64,000 nt of DNA from NCBI GenBank assembly GCA_023512255.1, contig JAILZY010000003.1, positions 39,339-103,338 of the forward strand, given 5' to 3'. The position numbers and the translations under genes are program-made. Shown piece after piece: positions 36,531-45,121 of this stretch. The notes under the pieces are model-generated. The model searched no databases and was not told the origin of the DNA. It saw nothing but the letters and a program-made list of their open reading frames with translations. Each line of letters starts with the position of its first letter. Position 1 is the stretch's first letter. The stretch comes from a bacterium (lineage in GTDB: Bacteria; SZUA-182; DTGQ01).

Positions 36531-36586
36531 AAAAACTATACTTTTGCGGAAAATTTCTAAAAACTACACTCTTCCGGTAAAATTTC
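36531..36586 (-). promoter_or_regulatory. 28-bp tandem repeat upstream of nifJ
   Basis: Two adjacent imperfect copies (AAAAACTATACTTTTGCGG... and AAAAACTACACTCTTCCGG..., each ending AAAATTTC) lie at 36531-36558 and 36559-36586, about 30 bp upstream of the nifJ ATG. Their position in the 5' region suggests an operator or promoter element. No known regulator motif is recognised. Confidence 0.5.
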
Positions 36587-36635
36587 ATGGTTTTTCATGA
36601 AAATTCATCCCTTCATCCAAAGCCATCGGTTAGCG

Positions 36636-36766
36636 CTAAGCGGTTTTTTCGCCAAGTGCGTAACACAAGTTGCGCAGCGGATCAATTACGCTATCAATTG
36701 TAGCCTGCGGACCTTGTGCCCCGCCGGCGGCTTGCGCTAACTTTGTTAGCGAAAAGACCACTCAGT
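36636..36766 (+). repeat. Family A palindromic element, copy 3
   Basis: About 130 bp. The left end is AGCGGTTTTTTCGCCAAGTG, followed by the core GCGCAGCGGATCAATTACGC and TATCAATTGTAG; the right end, reversed, is TGAGTGGTCTTTTCGCTAAC. Flanks GGTTAGCG and AGTTAGCCGC are themselves partly inverted. It lies upstream of nifJ, in the same relation as copy 1 to hemL. Confidence 0.85.
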
Positions 36767-37175
36767 TAGCCGCTAGGCTAGCTCTATCCTGCCACCATCA
36801 ACCAACCGGGGCAAAGTCTCATAGGAACAGCCAGGCCCTTTCCAGCCTGATCGAACCAATCATATTGCTCCGTCGCACAGGGTGGATTATGACTATTATT
36901 TCGGCTTAAGATGTTAATATACGTGCGCTTGAAATAGTTTAAATTTATTATGCCATCTTCTTGGTTTTCAGGCGTTGCTCAGGATTGACATATCCTTTAA
37001 AATATGATAAAAACATGGCCTAAATATAGGCTTTATCTCTGATTGAGGTTAGTCTGGTAAGAAATCCTGGCCATAAAACCTCATCGGTCCCGCCTTTTTT
37101 GGGGTTATTGCTTTTGCTCAAGATTGGGAATAAGGCGGTAGGATTTGTTAGATAAGCTTTTTAGCTTTTTGAAAT
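36767..37175. other. Intergenic, no gene seen
   Basis: Between the family A element and the tandem repeat before tRNA-Arg. A small hairpin GTTAGCCGCTAGGCTAGC lies at 36765-36782. The ORFs here are short and start without ribosome binding sites. No RNA family recognised. Confidence 0.45.
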
Positions 37176-37219
37176 GGGGTATGATAGATAATTGACGGGG
37201 GTATGATAGATAATTGACG
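37176..37219 (+). repeat. Perfect 22-bp tandem duplication abutting tRNA-Arg
   Basis: GGGGTATGATAGATAATTGA plus CG occurs at 37176-37197 and again, identically, at 37198-37219, whose last base is the first base of the tRNA. Each copy contains a -10-like TATGAT. The duplication doubles a promoter-like element or marks an insertion/recombination event at the tRNA 5' end. Confidence 0.8.
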
Positions 37220-37292
37220 CGCCCATGGCTCAGTTGGATAGAGCGACGGACTACGGATCCGTAGGTCGGGGGTTCGAATCCCTCTGGGCGCA
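37219..37292 (+). tRNA. tRNA-Arg (anticodon ACG)
   Basis: Cloverleaf of 74 nt. Acceptor GCGCCCA pairs with TGGGCGC (37285-37291), with discriminator A. The D arm contains GGCTCAGTTGGATAGAGC, the anticodon stem is ACGGA/TCCGT with loop CTACGGA (anticodon ACG), and the T arm is GGGGGTTCGAATCCCTC. CCA is not encoded. A strong terminator follows. Confidence 0.97.
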
Positions 37293-37301
37293 CTTAATAA
37301 A

Positions 37302-37346
37302 AACAAGGGGATTCGGCATAATCAATCCGAATTCCCTTGTTTTTTG
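37302..37346 (+). terminator. Intrinsic terminator after tRNA-Arg
   Basis: AACAAGGGGATTCGG pairs with CCGAATTCCCTTGTT (one mismatch), 10-base loop, followed by TTTTTG. Classic rho-independent terminator 10 bp after the tRNA. Confidence 0.92.
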
Positions 37347-37408
37347 TGGGCATGTGTGGCGGTTTTTAAATTGTCTAAGCCAGTTTTCTCCTCCAGGATT
37401 TTCATGGC

Positions 37409-37432
37409 ATTTTGTTAACGAAAAAACCACTA
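37409..37432 (+). repeat. Family A solo end
   Basis: TTTTGTTAACGAAAAAACCACT matches the right-hand terminus of family A (CTTTGTTAGCGAAAAGACCACT in copy 3). It lies 7 bp beyond the stop of the minus-strand TPR protein gene. No partner end is seen nearby. Either a remnant or a single-ended derivative. Confidence 0.6.
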
Positions 37433-37438
37433 ATTTTG

Positions 37439-39145
37439 TCAGGGGATGGAGTATTTTGGAGGGCAATTTTTGGATTTTGAAAAATTTACCCCCTGATTAT
37501 CATTGCTCTTTATCCGCTTTCCCTTACGGCCTAACCCGATTACGAGACTTGAATGGCTGTGGTGCAAAGAGCCAGATTCGAGCTTCTGTGCCATTCTATA
37601 ATGGGCATCGGCCTCATCGAATCTGCCCTGAGCAGCCAGCAAACACCCGAGATTGTAGTGAGCCAGGGCCCAATCAGGCTTGATCTTAATGGCCTGCCGA
37701 TAGTGGGCCTCAGCCTCAGTAAGCTTTTTTTGTTTACTCAGAACAAAGCCAAGGTTGTTATGAGCGCATGCATAGTCAGGCTTAATCCTTATCGCCTCGG
37801 CATAGTGGATTGCGGCCTCCTGGTATCTTCCCTCAGCAGCCAGAGCTACACCAAGGTTATAGTGAGCCAGATAGTTATTTGCAGTTACAGCTAGGGCGTG
37901 CTCAAAGAGGGTAAGGCTGTTTTTCCAGTACCTTACCTGATGAGCTGTACAGATCATCAGGTAGAGAATGACAGCCGAGGCGGATGCAGACAGAGTCGCT
38001 ATTTGATATCGCCTGCACCATTTGGCTGTAAGCTCAAAGGCTGCCCAGACAGCCATGATAAGCAGCCCGATGCTTGGCACATAGGTATAGCGATCAGCCA
38101 TGCTTTGCCTTCCTACCTGCACTAGTCCGATAACTGGTAGCAGAGTAATAAGATACCACAGCCAGCCTACGAGCAGATAGGGTTGCGTTTTGGCCACAGC
38201 GACGGCCAGAGCAGACAGCCCAACAATCAGCAGAGCAGATGCAGCCACCTGCCACCACGGCCAGCTCATCGGATATGGATAAAAAACCGCAAATTGATTT
38301 GGCCAAATTAGCTTAACCAGGTAGCGACCATACGATACCAAGGCATTAATCAGCCGCACCTTCAGAGGAATAGCTTTCAGAGAGGCTACGGCTCCGGCCC
38401 GGTGCTGAGCGATGAGGGTTACGAGGCTTACAATTCCTGAAATAGCCAGCAGGGGGAGCTTTTCCAGAACTAGGCTGATCAGCCCGGCACTTACTCCTGC
38501 TTTTGGAAATCGGTTCAGCGGCCAGTGATCGAGCAGCAGCAGAACGAGCGGTAAGCTCACCAGCATTGGTTTGGCCAAAAGGCCAAGACAAAAGAAGGCA
38601 AAAGCTACTAAATACCTTCTTAGCGTAGGAAGCCGGCTGTAGCGAGCCCAGGCCCAGATGGTCAACATCCCCAAAAAGGTACTAAGAACATCTTTTCGTT
38701 CAGCTATCCAGGCCACTGACTCCACACGGAGAGGATGCAGGGCAAATAAGGCAGCCACCAGGGCGCTTGGCCAGAGCGCGGCGGATATTAGGTGTAGGAC
38801 CCAAAACAGCAGCAGGGTATTAGCCAGGTGAAACAGAAGGTTGCTCAGGTGATGACCAGCAGGATTCAACCCGAAGAGCTGACAATCAATCATGTGCGAT
38901 AGCCAGGTCAGAGGGATATAGTTACCTCCGTGCAGGGTAGTAAAAGCCCACTTGATTCCATGACCGGTTAGCCCAGCTTTGATATGATCATTTTCCACCA
39001 CAAACTGATGGTCATCAAAGTTGACAAAGCCACAGCCGCACACCTTGACAAAAGCAGTCAAGGTGAGAGAAACGAGAGCTATAGCAATGAGAATCTGCTT
39101 GCTAAGCTGCCCAGTTAGGAGAGCTGTCTTGAGATGATGGTTCAT
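37439..39145 (-). CDS. GT-C (PMT-like) membrane protein with C-terminal TPRs
   Basis: The 568-residue protein has about 10-11 membrane helices in the first 390 residues. It resembles bacterial homologues of TMTC/O-mannosyltransferase-type GT-C enzymes: an early NFDDHQFV carrying the acidic pair typical of the first periplasmic loop, NYIPLTWLSHMIDCQLFGLN, HHLSNLLFHLANTLLL, LFALHPLRVESVAWIAERKD and LLAKPMLVSLPLVLLLLDHW. The C-terminal part has three canonical TPRs (YLAHYNLGVALAAEGRYQEA, YACAHNNLGFVLSKQKKLTE, WALAHYNLGCLLAAQGRFDE). It probably transfers a sugar from a lipid carrier to proteins outside the membrane. The substrate is unknown. The last 30 residues are polar and poorly conserved-looking. 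Confidence 0.82.
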   Translation of the reverse strand: MNHHLKTALLTGQLSKQILIAIALVSLTLTAFVKVCGCGFVNFDDHQFVVENDHIKAGLTGHGIKWAFTTLHGGNYIPLTWLSHMIDCQLFGLNPAGHHLSNLLFHLANTLLLFWVLHLISAALWPSALVAALFALHPLRVESVAWIAERKDVLSTFLGMLTIWAWARYSRLPTLRRYLVAFAFFCLGLLAKPMLVSLPLVLLLLDHWPLNRFPKAGVSAGLISLVLEKLPLLAISGIVSLVTLIAQHRAGAVASLKAIPLKVRLINALVSYGRYLVKLIWPNQFAVFYPYPMSWPWWQVAASALLIVGLSALAVAVAKTQPYLLVGWLWYLITLLPVIGLVQVGRQSMADRYTYVPSIGLLIMAVWAAFELTAKWCRRYQIATLSASASAVILYLMICTAHQVRYWKNSLTLFEHALAVTANNYLAHYNLGVALAAEGRYQEAAIHYAEAIRIKPDYACAHNNLGFVLSKQKKLTEAEAHYRQAIKIKPDWALAHYNLGCLLAAQGRFDEADAHYRMAQKLESGSLHHSHSSLVIGLGRKGKRIKSNDNQGVNFSKSKNCPPKYSIP

Positions 39146-39192
39146 AATGGTTCATAGAAGTCATAGAAGGCGTGTATTGTCTAAAGGCGTGG

Positions 39193-39972
39193 TCATTTCG
39201 ATTTAAGTAATTCTGATTCATCGGCAAACATTTGTATAGCTCGGGCCAGGTCCTGGTGCGTATCGATATCAACCCAGCGGCGCTGACCGGTCAGAACCGG
39301 AGTAAATCGCACTGCATCCTCGGCCAGAAGATCTCGGATCAGGACCTCATAGCGATCAGCGGTCAGGCCGAGGTTGAAATGGAGGTTGAGACGAGGCATC
39401 AGGTGTTGGCGTAAAAAATCAAACGATAATTTATAAGCATTTACAGGTTTATAGACCTTTGACAGGTCAAGATTAGGATATTTCTCTGGCTCCCAATCTA
39501 AAATCATTTTATCCACTAGTCCGCTATTGTCAAGAGAAACTAGAGGGCTACACATAAGATTGGGATTCAAGCGATCAACGGCCATAGCATTTTGATGCGG
39601 ACAGGAGGCAAGGTCAGGCAAAATTCCTTCTTCTAAAAACGTATCTCCTTCAAGTAGCAGAATGTCCGAGTAGAAAAAAGCTTGGGCATACCAGAGCGAA
39701 GCAAGATTATTGGCATATCCATAGAGGGGATTTTCTAGGAAGGTAACCTGAAGACCCCGATAGTGGATGCCGATTCTCTGACGGATGACGTTGCCCAGAT
39801 AGCCGATCACAATAGCCACATGTTCGATGCCCGAGCGGGAAAGATTCTGCAAGATGTGGTCGAGAATCGTGGTCTGGGCAATAGGAATTAGACTCTTGGG
39901 TATGGTTTGAGTCAAGGGAAGCAGGCGTTTCCCCTGACCCGCGGCTAAAATAACAGCAGTATCAACAGGCAT
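39193..39972 (-). CDS. LicC-like sugar/choline-phosphate nucleotidyltransferase
   Basis: The 259-residue protein has the nucleotidyltransferase signature AVILAAGQGKRLLPLTQTIP, KSLIPIAQTTILDHIL, and the metal-binding LLLEGDTFLEEG. The central LDNSGLVDKMILDWEPEKYP and PVNAYKLSFDFLRQHL are typical of LicC/phosphonate cytidylyltransferase-type enzymes, which activate phosphocholine, aminoethylphosphonate or sugar phosphates with CTP. GAGGGG lies upstream of the ATG. It precedes the TPR/GT-C gene on the same strand by 47 bp, so the two may make and attach a surface decoration; the substrate is not predictable. Confidence 0.82.
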   Translation of the reverse strand: MPVDTAVILAAGQGKRLLPLTQTIPKSLIPIAQTTILDHILQNLSRSGIEHVAIVIGYLGNVIRQRIGIHYRGLQVTFLENPLYGYANNLASLWYAQAFFYSDILLLEGDTFLEEGILPDLASCPHQNAMAVDRLNPNLMCSPLVSLDNSGLVDKMILDWEPEKYPNLDLSKVYKPVNAYKLSFDFLRQHLMPRLNLHFNLGLTADRYEVLIRDLLAEDAVRFTPVLTGQRRWVDIDTHQDLARAIQMFADESELLKSK

Positions 39973-40196
39973 ATTTTTTCCCCTCTCATATTATTTTTAT
40001 CGTCTCATCCTGGGTTTTCACCAGTTTAAAATGAAGAAAAGGAATAAGTGCAAGGTGAATGGAAAATAATGGAAAATAGATGGCTTGCGATGAAAAGTTA
40101 TGATAAAAAAGAGCCGATGAAATGGTTTTCGAGCCAAAAAGAAGCCCAAAAAAAGAGAGTGGCTGCGGTCAACTTCAAAAATCAATGGAGGAAATA

Positions 40197-41687
40197 ATGA
40201 AAAGAAATTATCCACTTCTCTTTATTTTCTGTCTTATTGGAGTCGGCATTTTCTTCTCGTGCGCAGATTCACAAGCTTTGATGAGGAAAGCCACCCTTTC
40301 TGATCTTATCAATAAGGCCGGGCATATCTGCTATGGGCAGGTTGTAGACCTCAAGAGTGAATGGGATGAAAACATGACCTCTATCTCTACAATAGTCAGG
40401 CTATCAGTTTTTGAGAGGCTGAAGGGCTCCGCGGCTTCTGGCTCCCTCAGCTTCAAGGTAGAGGGAGGAGTTGTGGGAGAAATTGGCCAAAAGAATTCAA
40501 ACAGTCCGCTCTTTTGGCCTAATGAGCGGGTGATTGTGTTTATTGATCCTCAATATCGGCTAGTTGATGAGTTTCAAGGTAAGTTTCAGGTACGGGATGG
40601 AGTTGTAGTTGAGCGAGGCTTGCTGCTCTCTGCCTTTTTGACAGAGATCAAGGATATTCTCTGTGGTAAGGGTGAGGGAAACTTCTTCCCTCGGGCTGCA
40701 GAGCGACTTTGGCCTGTTGACTCTGCTAGGAGCGATTATTCGATTTCCCCATATCGATGGTGTCAGGAAAATCCGATGGGAGAAGATTTTTACTTCCATC
40801 TCAGGACCACTGAAAACTATCGGGCTGCCTGCCTTGAGGCGGCCTTAACCTGGAATTCAAGTGGTGCTTGCTTTCAATTTTCCTATGGTGGTCTCACTCA
40901 AATCTCAGGGACTGTTTTTGACGGGGTCAATGTCATTTACTGGGATAGCCAATTGCCCGACCAAACGCTGGCCCAGACTACTTACTGGTTCAATGCCTCA
41001 ACCGGATGCATGCTTGAGGTTGACTGTGGGTTCAACGACCGGCTGGCTTGGAGCACTAACGGAGAGGAATCAGCCTATGATGTTCAGACTTGCATGCTTC
41101 ACGAATTCGGGCACTATCTTTCCCTAGACCACAGTCAGGACCCCGCGGCTATTATGTATCCTTATTATTCAGGCATAAAAAGATCTTTGAGCGATGATGA
41201 TAAGGCCGGAATTATCCGTATGTATGGAAGATGCGAGCCGGGAGAGGAGGAGCCAACCTGGGAGTATGTCTATCAGTTTTCATTAGTCTCACCTGACAAT
41301 CTTGCCCTTCTCAGGGAGTATCGGGATCAGGTATTGCGCCGTTATCCGAATGGTAATGAGCAAATCAAGCGACTTTACTCTCAATCTCATGAATTAATGA
41401 GGGTATTGATTTCAAACCCTAGGCTTATTATTCAGGCCCGGCAGCTTATTGAGAAAAATCTGCCTGAAATCCAAAAAGTGGTCAATCATCAGGAGGCTGT
41501 TTTGCAGGACCAGGAGGCAGTCTATGCTTTTTTGGATAGTCTGGCCTCTGCTTCGGGTTCGGGATCATACATCAGGATGCGGGTTTGGCTCAATGGACTG
41601 AAGCGAGAGTTGAGACTGTGCCAGCGCACCGGCGGCAAATTCTACGGCCTGCGGGTCAGGAGGTTAGGGGCAAGGCACAGGTCTTAG
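40197..41687 (+). CDS. Secreted matrixin-type zinc metalloprotease
   Basis: The 496-residue protein has a signal peptide (KRNYPLLFIFCLIGVGIFFS) ending near C23, which could be a lipidation site although the lipobox is imperfect. The protease domain has the metzincin zinc site HEFGHYLSLDH (H302, E303, H306, H312) followed by the Met-turn AAIMYPYYSG, as in matrixins. The pre-domain (30-180) contains beta-strand-like segments, possibly a propeptide. The C-terminal 110 residues are helical and charged. GGAGG 6 bases upstream supports ATG 40197. It may process the surface proteins encoded at 45-52 kb, but this is only suggested by proximity. Confidence 0.85.
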   Translation: MKRNYPLLFIFCLIGVGIFFSCADSQALMRKATLSDLINKAGHICYGQVVDLKSEWDENMTSISTIVRLSVFERLKGSAASGSLSFKVEGGVVGEIGQKNSNSPLFWPNERVIVFIDPQYRLVDEFQGKFQVRDGVVVERGLLLSAFLTEIKDILCGKGEGNFFPRAAERLWPVDSARSDYSISPYRWCQENPMGEDFYFHLRTTENYRAACLEAALTWNSSGACFQFSYGGLTQISGTVFDGVNVIYWDSQLPDQTLAQTTYWFNASTGCMLEVDCGFNDRLAWSTNGEESAYDVQTCMLHEFGHYLSLDHSQDPAAIMYPYYSGIKRSLSDDDKAGIIRMYGRCEPGEEEPTWEYVYQFSLVSPDNLALLREYRDQVLRRYPNGNEQIKRLYSQSHELMRVLISNPRLIIQARQLIEKNLPEIQKVVNHQEAVLQDQEAVYAFLDSLASASGSGSYIRMRVWLNGLKRELRLCQRTGGKFYGLRVRRLGARHRS

Positions 41688-41690
41688 TTA

Positions 41691-41911
41691 GGGTCTGTCC
41701 GAAATTGACTAACTTATTGACAATATTATGTTAATTAGTATTATTACAGGTAAGAGTTCGTAACCATTTGAAATAATTATTAATTTTTCATCTATTTCAT
41801 CCGATTTTTAACGAGTTTCTGTTCACTTATATATATGTGTCTGTTACCTATATATTTGATTTTGCTCATTATAGGTGTAATCCCAAAAGTCATTTTTTCG
41901 GACAGACACTA
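41691..41911. mobile_element. 220-bp non-autonomous element with TCTGTCCG ends
   Basis: The left end is GGGTCTGTCCGAAATTGACT and the right end, reversed, AGTGTCTGTCCGAAAAAATG, imperfect inverted repeats. Flanking direct repeats GTTAGGGGCAAGGCACAGG (41663) and GTTAGGGGCAAGGCAAAAG (41912) extend about 25 bp with a few mismatches. The left copy contains the stop of the protease gene. The interior is AT-rich and non-coding. This looks like a MITE-type insertion; the length of the direct repeats is unusual for a target duplication. Confidence 0.75.
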
Positions 41912-42280
41912 GTTAGGGGCAAGGCAAAAGCTTTAGAAATAGGGAACTTGCGGCTGCGGTGGAGTAATAGGGTAGTGGGCAAATATCGGCAAAAAATTTT
42001 GATATTTCTCTTTACCTTGGGTTTTGATTTTGATATACTGATTTTTCAAAATAAAAATTCAGAGAAGATGATGATCTATAGGTCATCGATCAGGCTGGTC
42101 AGAACATTGACCGTCTAACCATACTTTTGTCCATATTTTCCATGAAAAAATCCGAAGTATATAGTTCGAAATATTTTATGCCAAAATATTTTGTTTTGAA
42201 TTAATTAAAAATTAATCCAAAAATATTTTAATAAATAGCTGGCAAGTTTTATTATTCAGAAGGGAAAAGGGGGAAATTTC
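41912..42280. other. Intergenic before the glgB pair
   Basis: It starts with the second direct repeat of the 220-bp element and becomes strongly AT-rich (AAATATTTTA motifs at about 42160-42235). No gene supported. It should hold the promoter for the unknown gene at 42281. Confidence 0.45.
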
Positions 42281-42991
42281 ATGGAATTAAAGAGGGAGTT
42301 TTTTCCAAAGGTTAAAAAAACGGTCATGCCGAGACCAGAGGTCAGGCCGCAGACCGATGTCCTGGGGATATCAGGAACAGTTCGGGCTTCTGAGGCTACT
42401 ATTTATGGCCCCAACTGGTATCATGATCCCGAACAGGATCTGATTGAAATTTGGGATGCTGGCCCAGCACTTTGTTTTCGGGATGTTCTGCCGAAAAAGG
42501 ACAAATACGCCAAGGAAAATCTCTACCTTAAGCTTTCTCTTGCCTACCGGACTACGGAAAATGCCTTTGTCAACATCCGCACCTTTTCTGGTAATCATGT
42601 TACCCTGCCAAACGCTGTGCATGGGGCTATGTATGAGGATCCATACACCTTTTACTGGGTTACCGATGATTGCACTATTAACATTAATTCTATCTATCGC
42701 GATGAACGGATATGGATCCAGCGGGTCGATTGGGAATGGGTTAGTCGGGAAATTATTTACGATGATGAGCTTTCGTATAAAGACCCCTATCTTTATCGGA
42801 CTAAGGAAGAGGTGGATGCCCTGTATGTCCCCAAGCCGATCAATGATGATTTGGTCAAGGAATTTCTGATAAAGAAGATAAAAGAGGATCATACCTTTGC
42901 CAAACGCTGTATGCTCTTGCTCAATGGAGATGCCCTGCTGCAGAATGATCTAGTTACTCTTTATCAGAATCTTGGCCTTCATTCAGATTGA
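42281..42991 (+). CDS. Protein of unknown function upstream of glgB
   Basis: A 236-residue soluble protein; no signal peptide or membrane segment. The N-terminus is basic (LKREFFPKVKKTVMPRPEVR), then a mostly beta region rich in aromatic residues (YGPNWYHDPEQDLIEIWDAG, PYTFYWVTDDCTININSIY, WIQRVDWEWVSREIIYDDEL), then a helical C-terminus. The aromatic density suggests a carbohydrate-binding role. A purine-rich GGGAAAAGGGGG tract precedes the ATG. It is followed by glgB after 131 bp on the same strand, so involvement in glycogen metabolism is plausible. I do not recognise the family. Confidence 0.8.
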   Translation: MELKREFFPKVKKTVMPRPEVRPQTDVLGISGTVRASEATIYGPNWYHDPEQDLIEIWDAGPALCFRDVLPKKDKYAKENLYLKLSLAYRTTENAFVNIRTFSGNHVTLPNAVHGAMYEDPYTFYWVTDDCTININSIYRDERIWIQRVDWEWVSREIIYDDELSYKDPYLYRTKEEVDALYVPKPINDDLVKEFLIKKIKEDHTFAKRCMLLLNGDALLQNDLVTLYQNLGLHSD

Positions 42992-43122
42992 ATCAAAGCT
43001 GTTATTCATCCTTATTTCTCAACTCAGGGTCATGGTCAGGTGTGATGTTCAACCCTTAAATCTTGCAGGTAGAGAAGAAAACATGAGCTTGTCCTCATCA
43101 ACAGCAGGGGGGAAAATAGCGG

Positions 43123-45009
43123 ATGGATTCAAGCAAATTGCGGTCTATTCCTGAGCTGGATCTTTATCTTTTCAATATAGGAGAACATCGCAGGATCCAC
43201 AAATTTCTCGGAGCCCATCTGATTGAAGGAGGGGTCCGGTTTGCTGTCTGGGCGCCAAACGCCCAGCGGGTTTCAGTAGTAGGTAGCTTTAACAATTGGA
43301 ATATTCACGCTCACCCTATGGAGCGACGAGGCGGCACAGGAGTCTGGGAGTTATTTATTCCGGGGCTTCATCATGGGATTTTTTATAAGTTTGCCATCCT
43401 AAAGCCTGAAGGAAGGTGGGAATTTCGGATAGATCCCTTTGCCCGATTCATACAAAATGATGAAAACCGTACCCCGATTTTGACCGAGACCTACTATGAA
43501 TTTAAGCACCCAAAGGTAATCTTGGCTGATAAGTTCAGCAGTCCCTTGAATATCTTTGAGGTTCACCCTTTATCTTGGCGGCATAGGGGTGGGCGGCCTC
43601 TCAGTTATCTTGAGCTGATTGATGAGCTGGTGCCCTATGTCAAATATATGGAATATACCCATGTTGAACTTATGGGGATTTTAGAGCATCCCTATATCCC
43701 CTCTTGGGGATATCAGGTGATTGGATTTTATGCTCCCACCTCTCGGATGGGAACTCCTACGGAATTCAAACAGCTGATCGACGCTTTTCATCAAGCTGGG
43801 ATTGGGGTGATCTTGGACATCGTCCTGGTTCATTTCCCCAAGGATGCCACCGGTCTTGCCTTTTACGATAATGATAGTCATCTGTTTGAGAGCCCGATTC
43901 CAGAGCGGAAAATGACTGCCTGGGATACTTTCTACTTTGATTTTGGCCGCAATGAGGTTAAAAGCTTTCTCATTTCCTGCCTTTTCCATTGGATTGAGGA
44001 ATTTTATATCGATGGCTTTCGGTTCGATGCTGCCGGCCAATTTCATTATTATGAATTTTCTTCTGATCAGAAATACCGCGAATTTTTACAGCGATATGGA
44101 AACTGTCATAATCCAGAAGGGTTTCGGTTCATGCAATCCATGAACTGGGCAGTTAAGGAGGAGCATCCCGAGACGATTCTCATCGCTGAAGACTCAACCA
44201 TTGCGAGCGGCGTCACCAGGCCGGTAGAGTATGGCGGTCATGGCTTTGATTATAAGTGGGATTTAGGCTGTACCTCACACATGATGAAATATTTCCGCCG
44301 CCCTTATAGCCAGAGAAGCACTGTCTACGGAGACCTCACCTATCCCATGCTCTATCATCATACGGAAAATTTTATTCTTCCTCTCGCTCATGATGAAGTT
44401 GTTCATATGAAAAGGACCATGGTCAATAAAACAGAGGATCTTAGTGAATTTGAAAAATTTGCTAATCTCAGGCTACTCTACCTTTTGCAATTTGGCTATC
44501 CGCATAAAAAACTTCTGTTTATGGGCCAGGAATTCGGCCAGAAAAATGAATGGAATGAGCAGCAGCCCCTGTCTTGGGACTCTACCTGGGATCATCTCCA
44601 CCGATCCATGCAATGGTTTGTCAAGCGGTTGAATGAGGTTTACAAATACATTCCGGCCATGCACGAAGGTGATAATATTCTGAATGGGTTCGAGTGGATC
44701 GAGTGTCAGAATTATCGACAGAATATCCTTGCCTTTATCCGTTATGATAAAAATTATCGTGATTTTGTGGTCTATCTGATTAATCTTTCTAAAGAGTATT
44801 TTGAAGATTTTCGGCTTGGAGTCCCTTTTGCCGGTAAATACTACAAGGTGATCGACACCGATGCTCAGGAGTTTGGAGGAAATGGTCATAACTGGATTAA
44901 TGAATATGAGGCTGTAAATCAACCAGCCTTCCATCATCAGAATAGCTTTAGTACCAAGCTACTTCCTTTGCATGGCATGATCTTTAAGTCTCTGGATGTC
45001 TGGCGGTGA
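43123..45009 (+). CDS. glgB: 1,4-alpha-glucan branching enzyme
   Basis: The 628-residue protein has an N-terminal CBM48 domain (FAVWAPNAQRVSVVGSFNNW) and a GH13 barrel. The catalytic nucleophile is D302 in GFRFDAAGQF, the acid/base E356 in ILIAEDST, and the transition-state aspartate D424 in LPLAHDEVVH; the branching-enzyme hallmarks YTHVELMGILEHPYIPSWGY and GQEFGQKNEWNEQQPLSW are present. The enzyme makes alpha-1,6 branches in glycogen. The ribosome binding site is a GGGGGG tract about 11 bases before the ATG. Other glg genes are absent from the window. A strong bidirectional terminator follows. Confidence 0.94.
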   Translation: MDSSKLRSIPELDLYLFNIGEHRRIHKFLGAHLIEGGVRFAVWAPNAQRVSVVGSFNNWNIHAHPMERRGGTGVWELFIPGLHHGIFYKFAILKPEGRWEFRIDPFARFIQNDENRTPILTETYYEFKHPKVILADKFSSPLNIFEVHPLSWRHRGGRPLSYLELIDELVPYVKYMEYTHVELMGILEHPYIPSWGYQVIGFYAPTSRMGTPTEFKQLIDAFHQAGIGVILDIVLVHFPKDATGLAFYDNDSHLFESPIPERKMTAWDTFYFDFGRNEVKSFLISCLFHWIEEFYIDGFRFDAAGQFHYYEFSSDQKYREFLQRYGNCHNPEGFRFMQSMNWAVKEEHPETILIAEDSTIASGVTRPVEYGGHGFDYKWDLGCTSHMMKYFRRPYSQRSTVYGDLTYPMLYHHTENFILPLAHDEVVHMKRTMVNKTEDLSEFEKFANLRLLYLLQFGYPHKKLLFMGQEFGQKNEWNEQQPLSWDSTWDHLHRSMQWFVKRLNEVYKYIPAMHEGDNILNGFEWIECQNYRQNILAFIRYDKNYRDFVVYLINLSKEYFEDFRLGVPFAGKYYKVIDTDAQEFGGNGHNWINEYEAVNQPAFHHQNSFSTKLLPLHGMIFKSLDVWR

Positions 45010-45032
45010 ATTCTGCTGTTTTTTGGGAAACA

Positions 45033-45074
45033 AAAAACCGGAAGGAGAGCTTTTTGTTCATCCTTCCGGTTTTT
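45033..45074. terminator. Bidirectional terminator between glgB and the Gly/Tyr-rich gene
   Basis: AAAAACCGGAAGGA pairs perfectly with TCCTTCCGGTTTTT, with a 14-base loop. A-run before and T-run after allow termination in both directions, matching the convergent genes on either side. Confidence 0.92.
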
Positions 45075-45121
45075 AAGGTGCATCAGAACTGAATCTACAT
45101 CAGAACTGAATCATAACTGAA

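Noticed and set aside
36767-36910. Cyclic-di-GMP or other riboswitch
   Set aside because: Scattered GGGGCAAAG and GCACAGGG pieces recall GEMM motifs, but their order and pairing do not fit on either strand.
37219-37292. Attachment site for an integrated element at tRNA-Arg
   Set aside because: No integrase gene, no repeat of the tRNA 3' end downstream, and the following genes look like normal chromosome.
39193-41687. Secretion/processing system formed by the LicC-like, TPR/GT-C and metalloprotease genes
   Set aside because: Attractive but the genes are on different strands, widely spaced, and no family-level link is known; left as separate genes.
41837-42118. 93-residue plus-strand frame
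   Set aside because: Crosses the right end of the 220-bp element and an AT-rich spacer; no ribosome binding site.
42371-42892. 173-residue minus-strand frame
   Set aside because: Lies entirely inside the plus-strand unknown gene at 42281; no ribosome binding site and no protein-like pattern.
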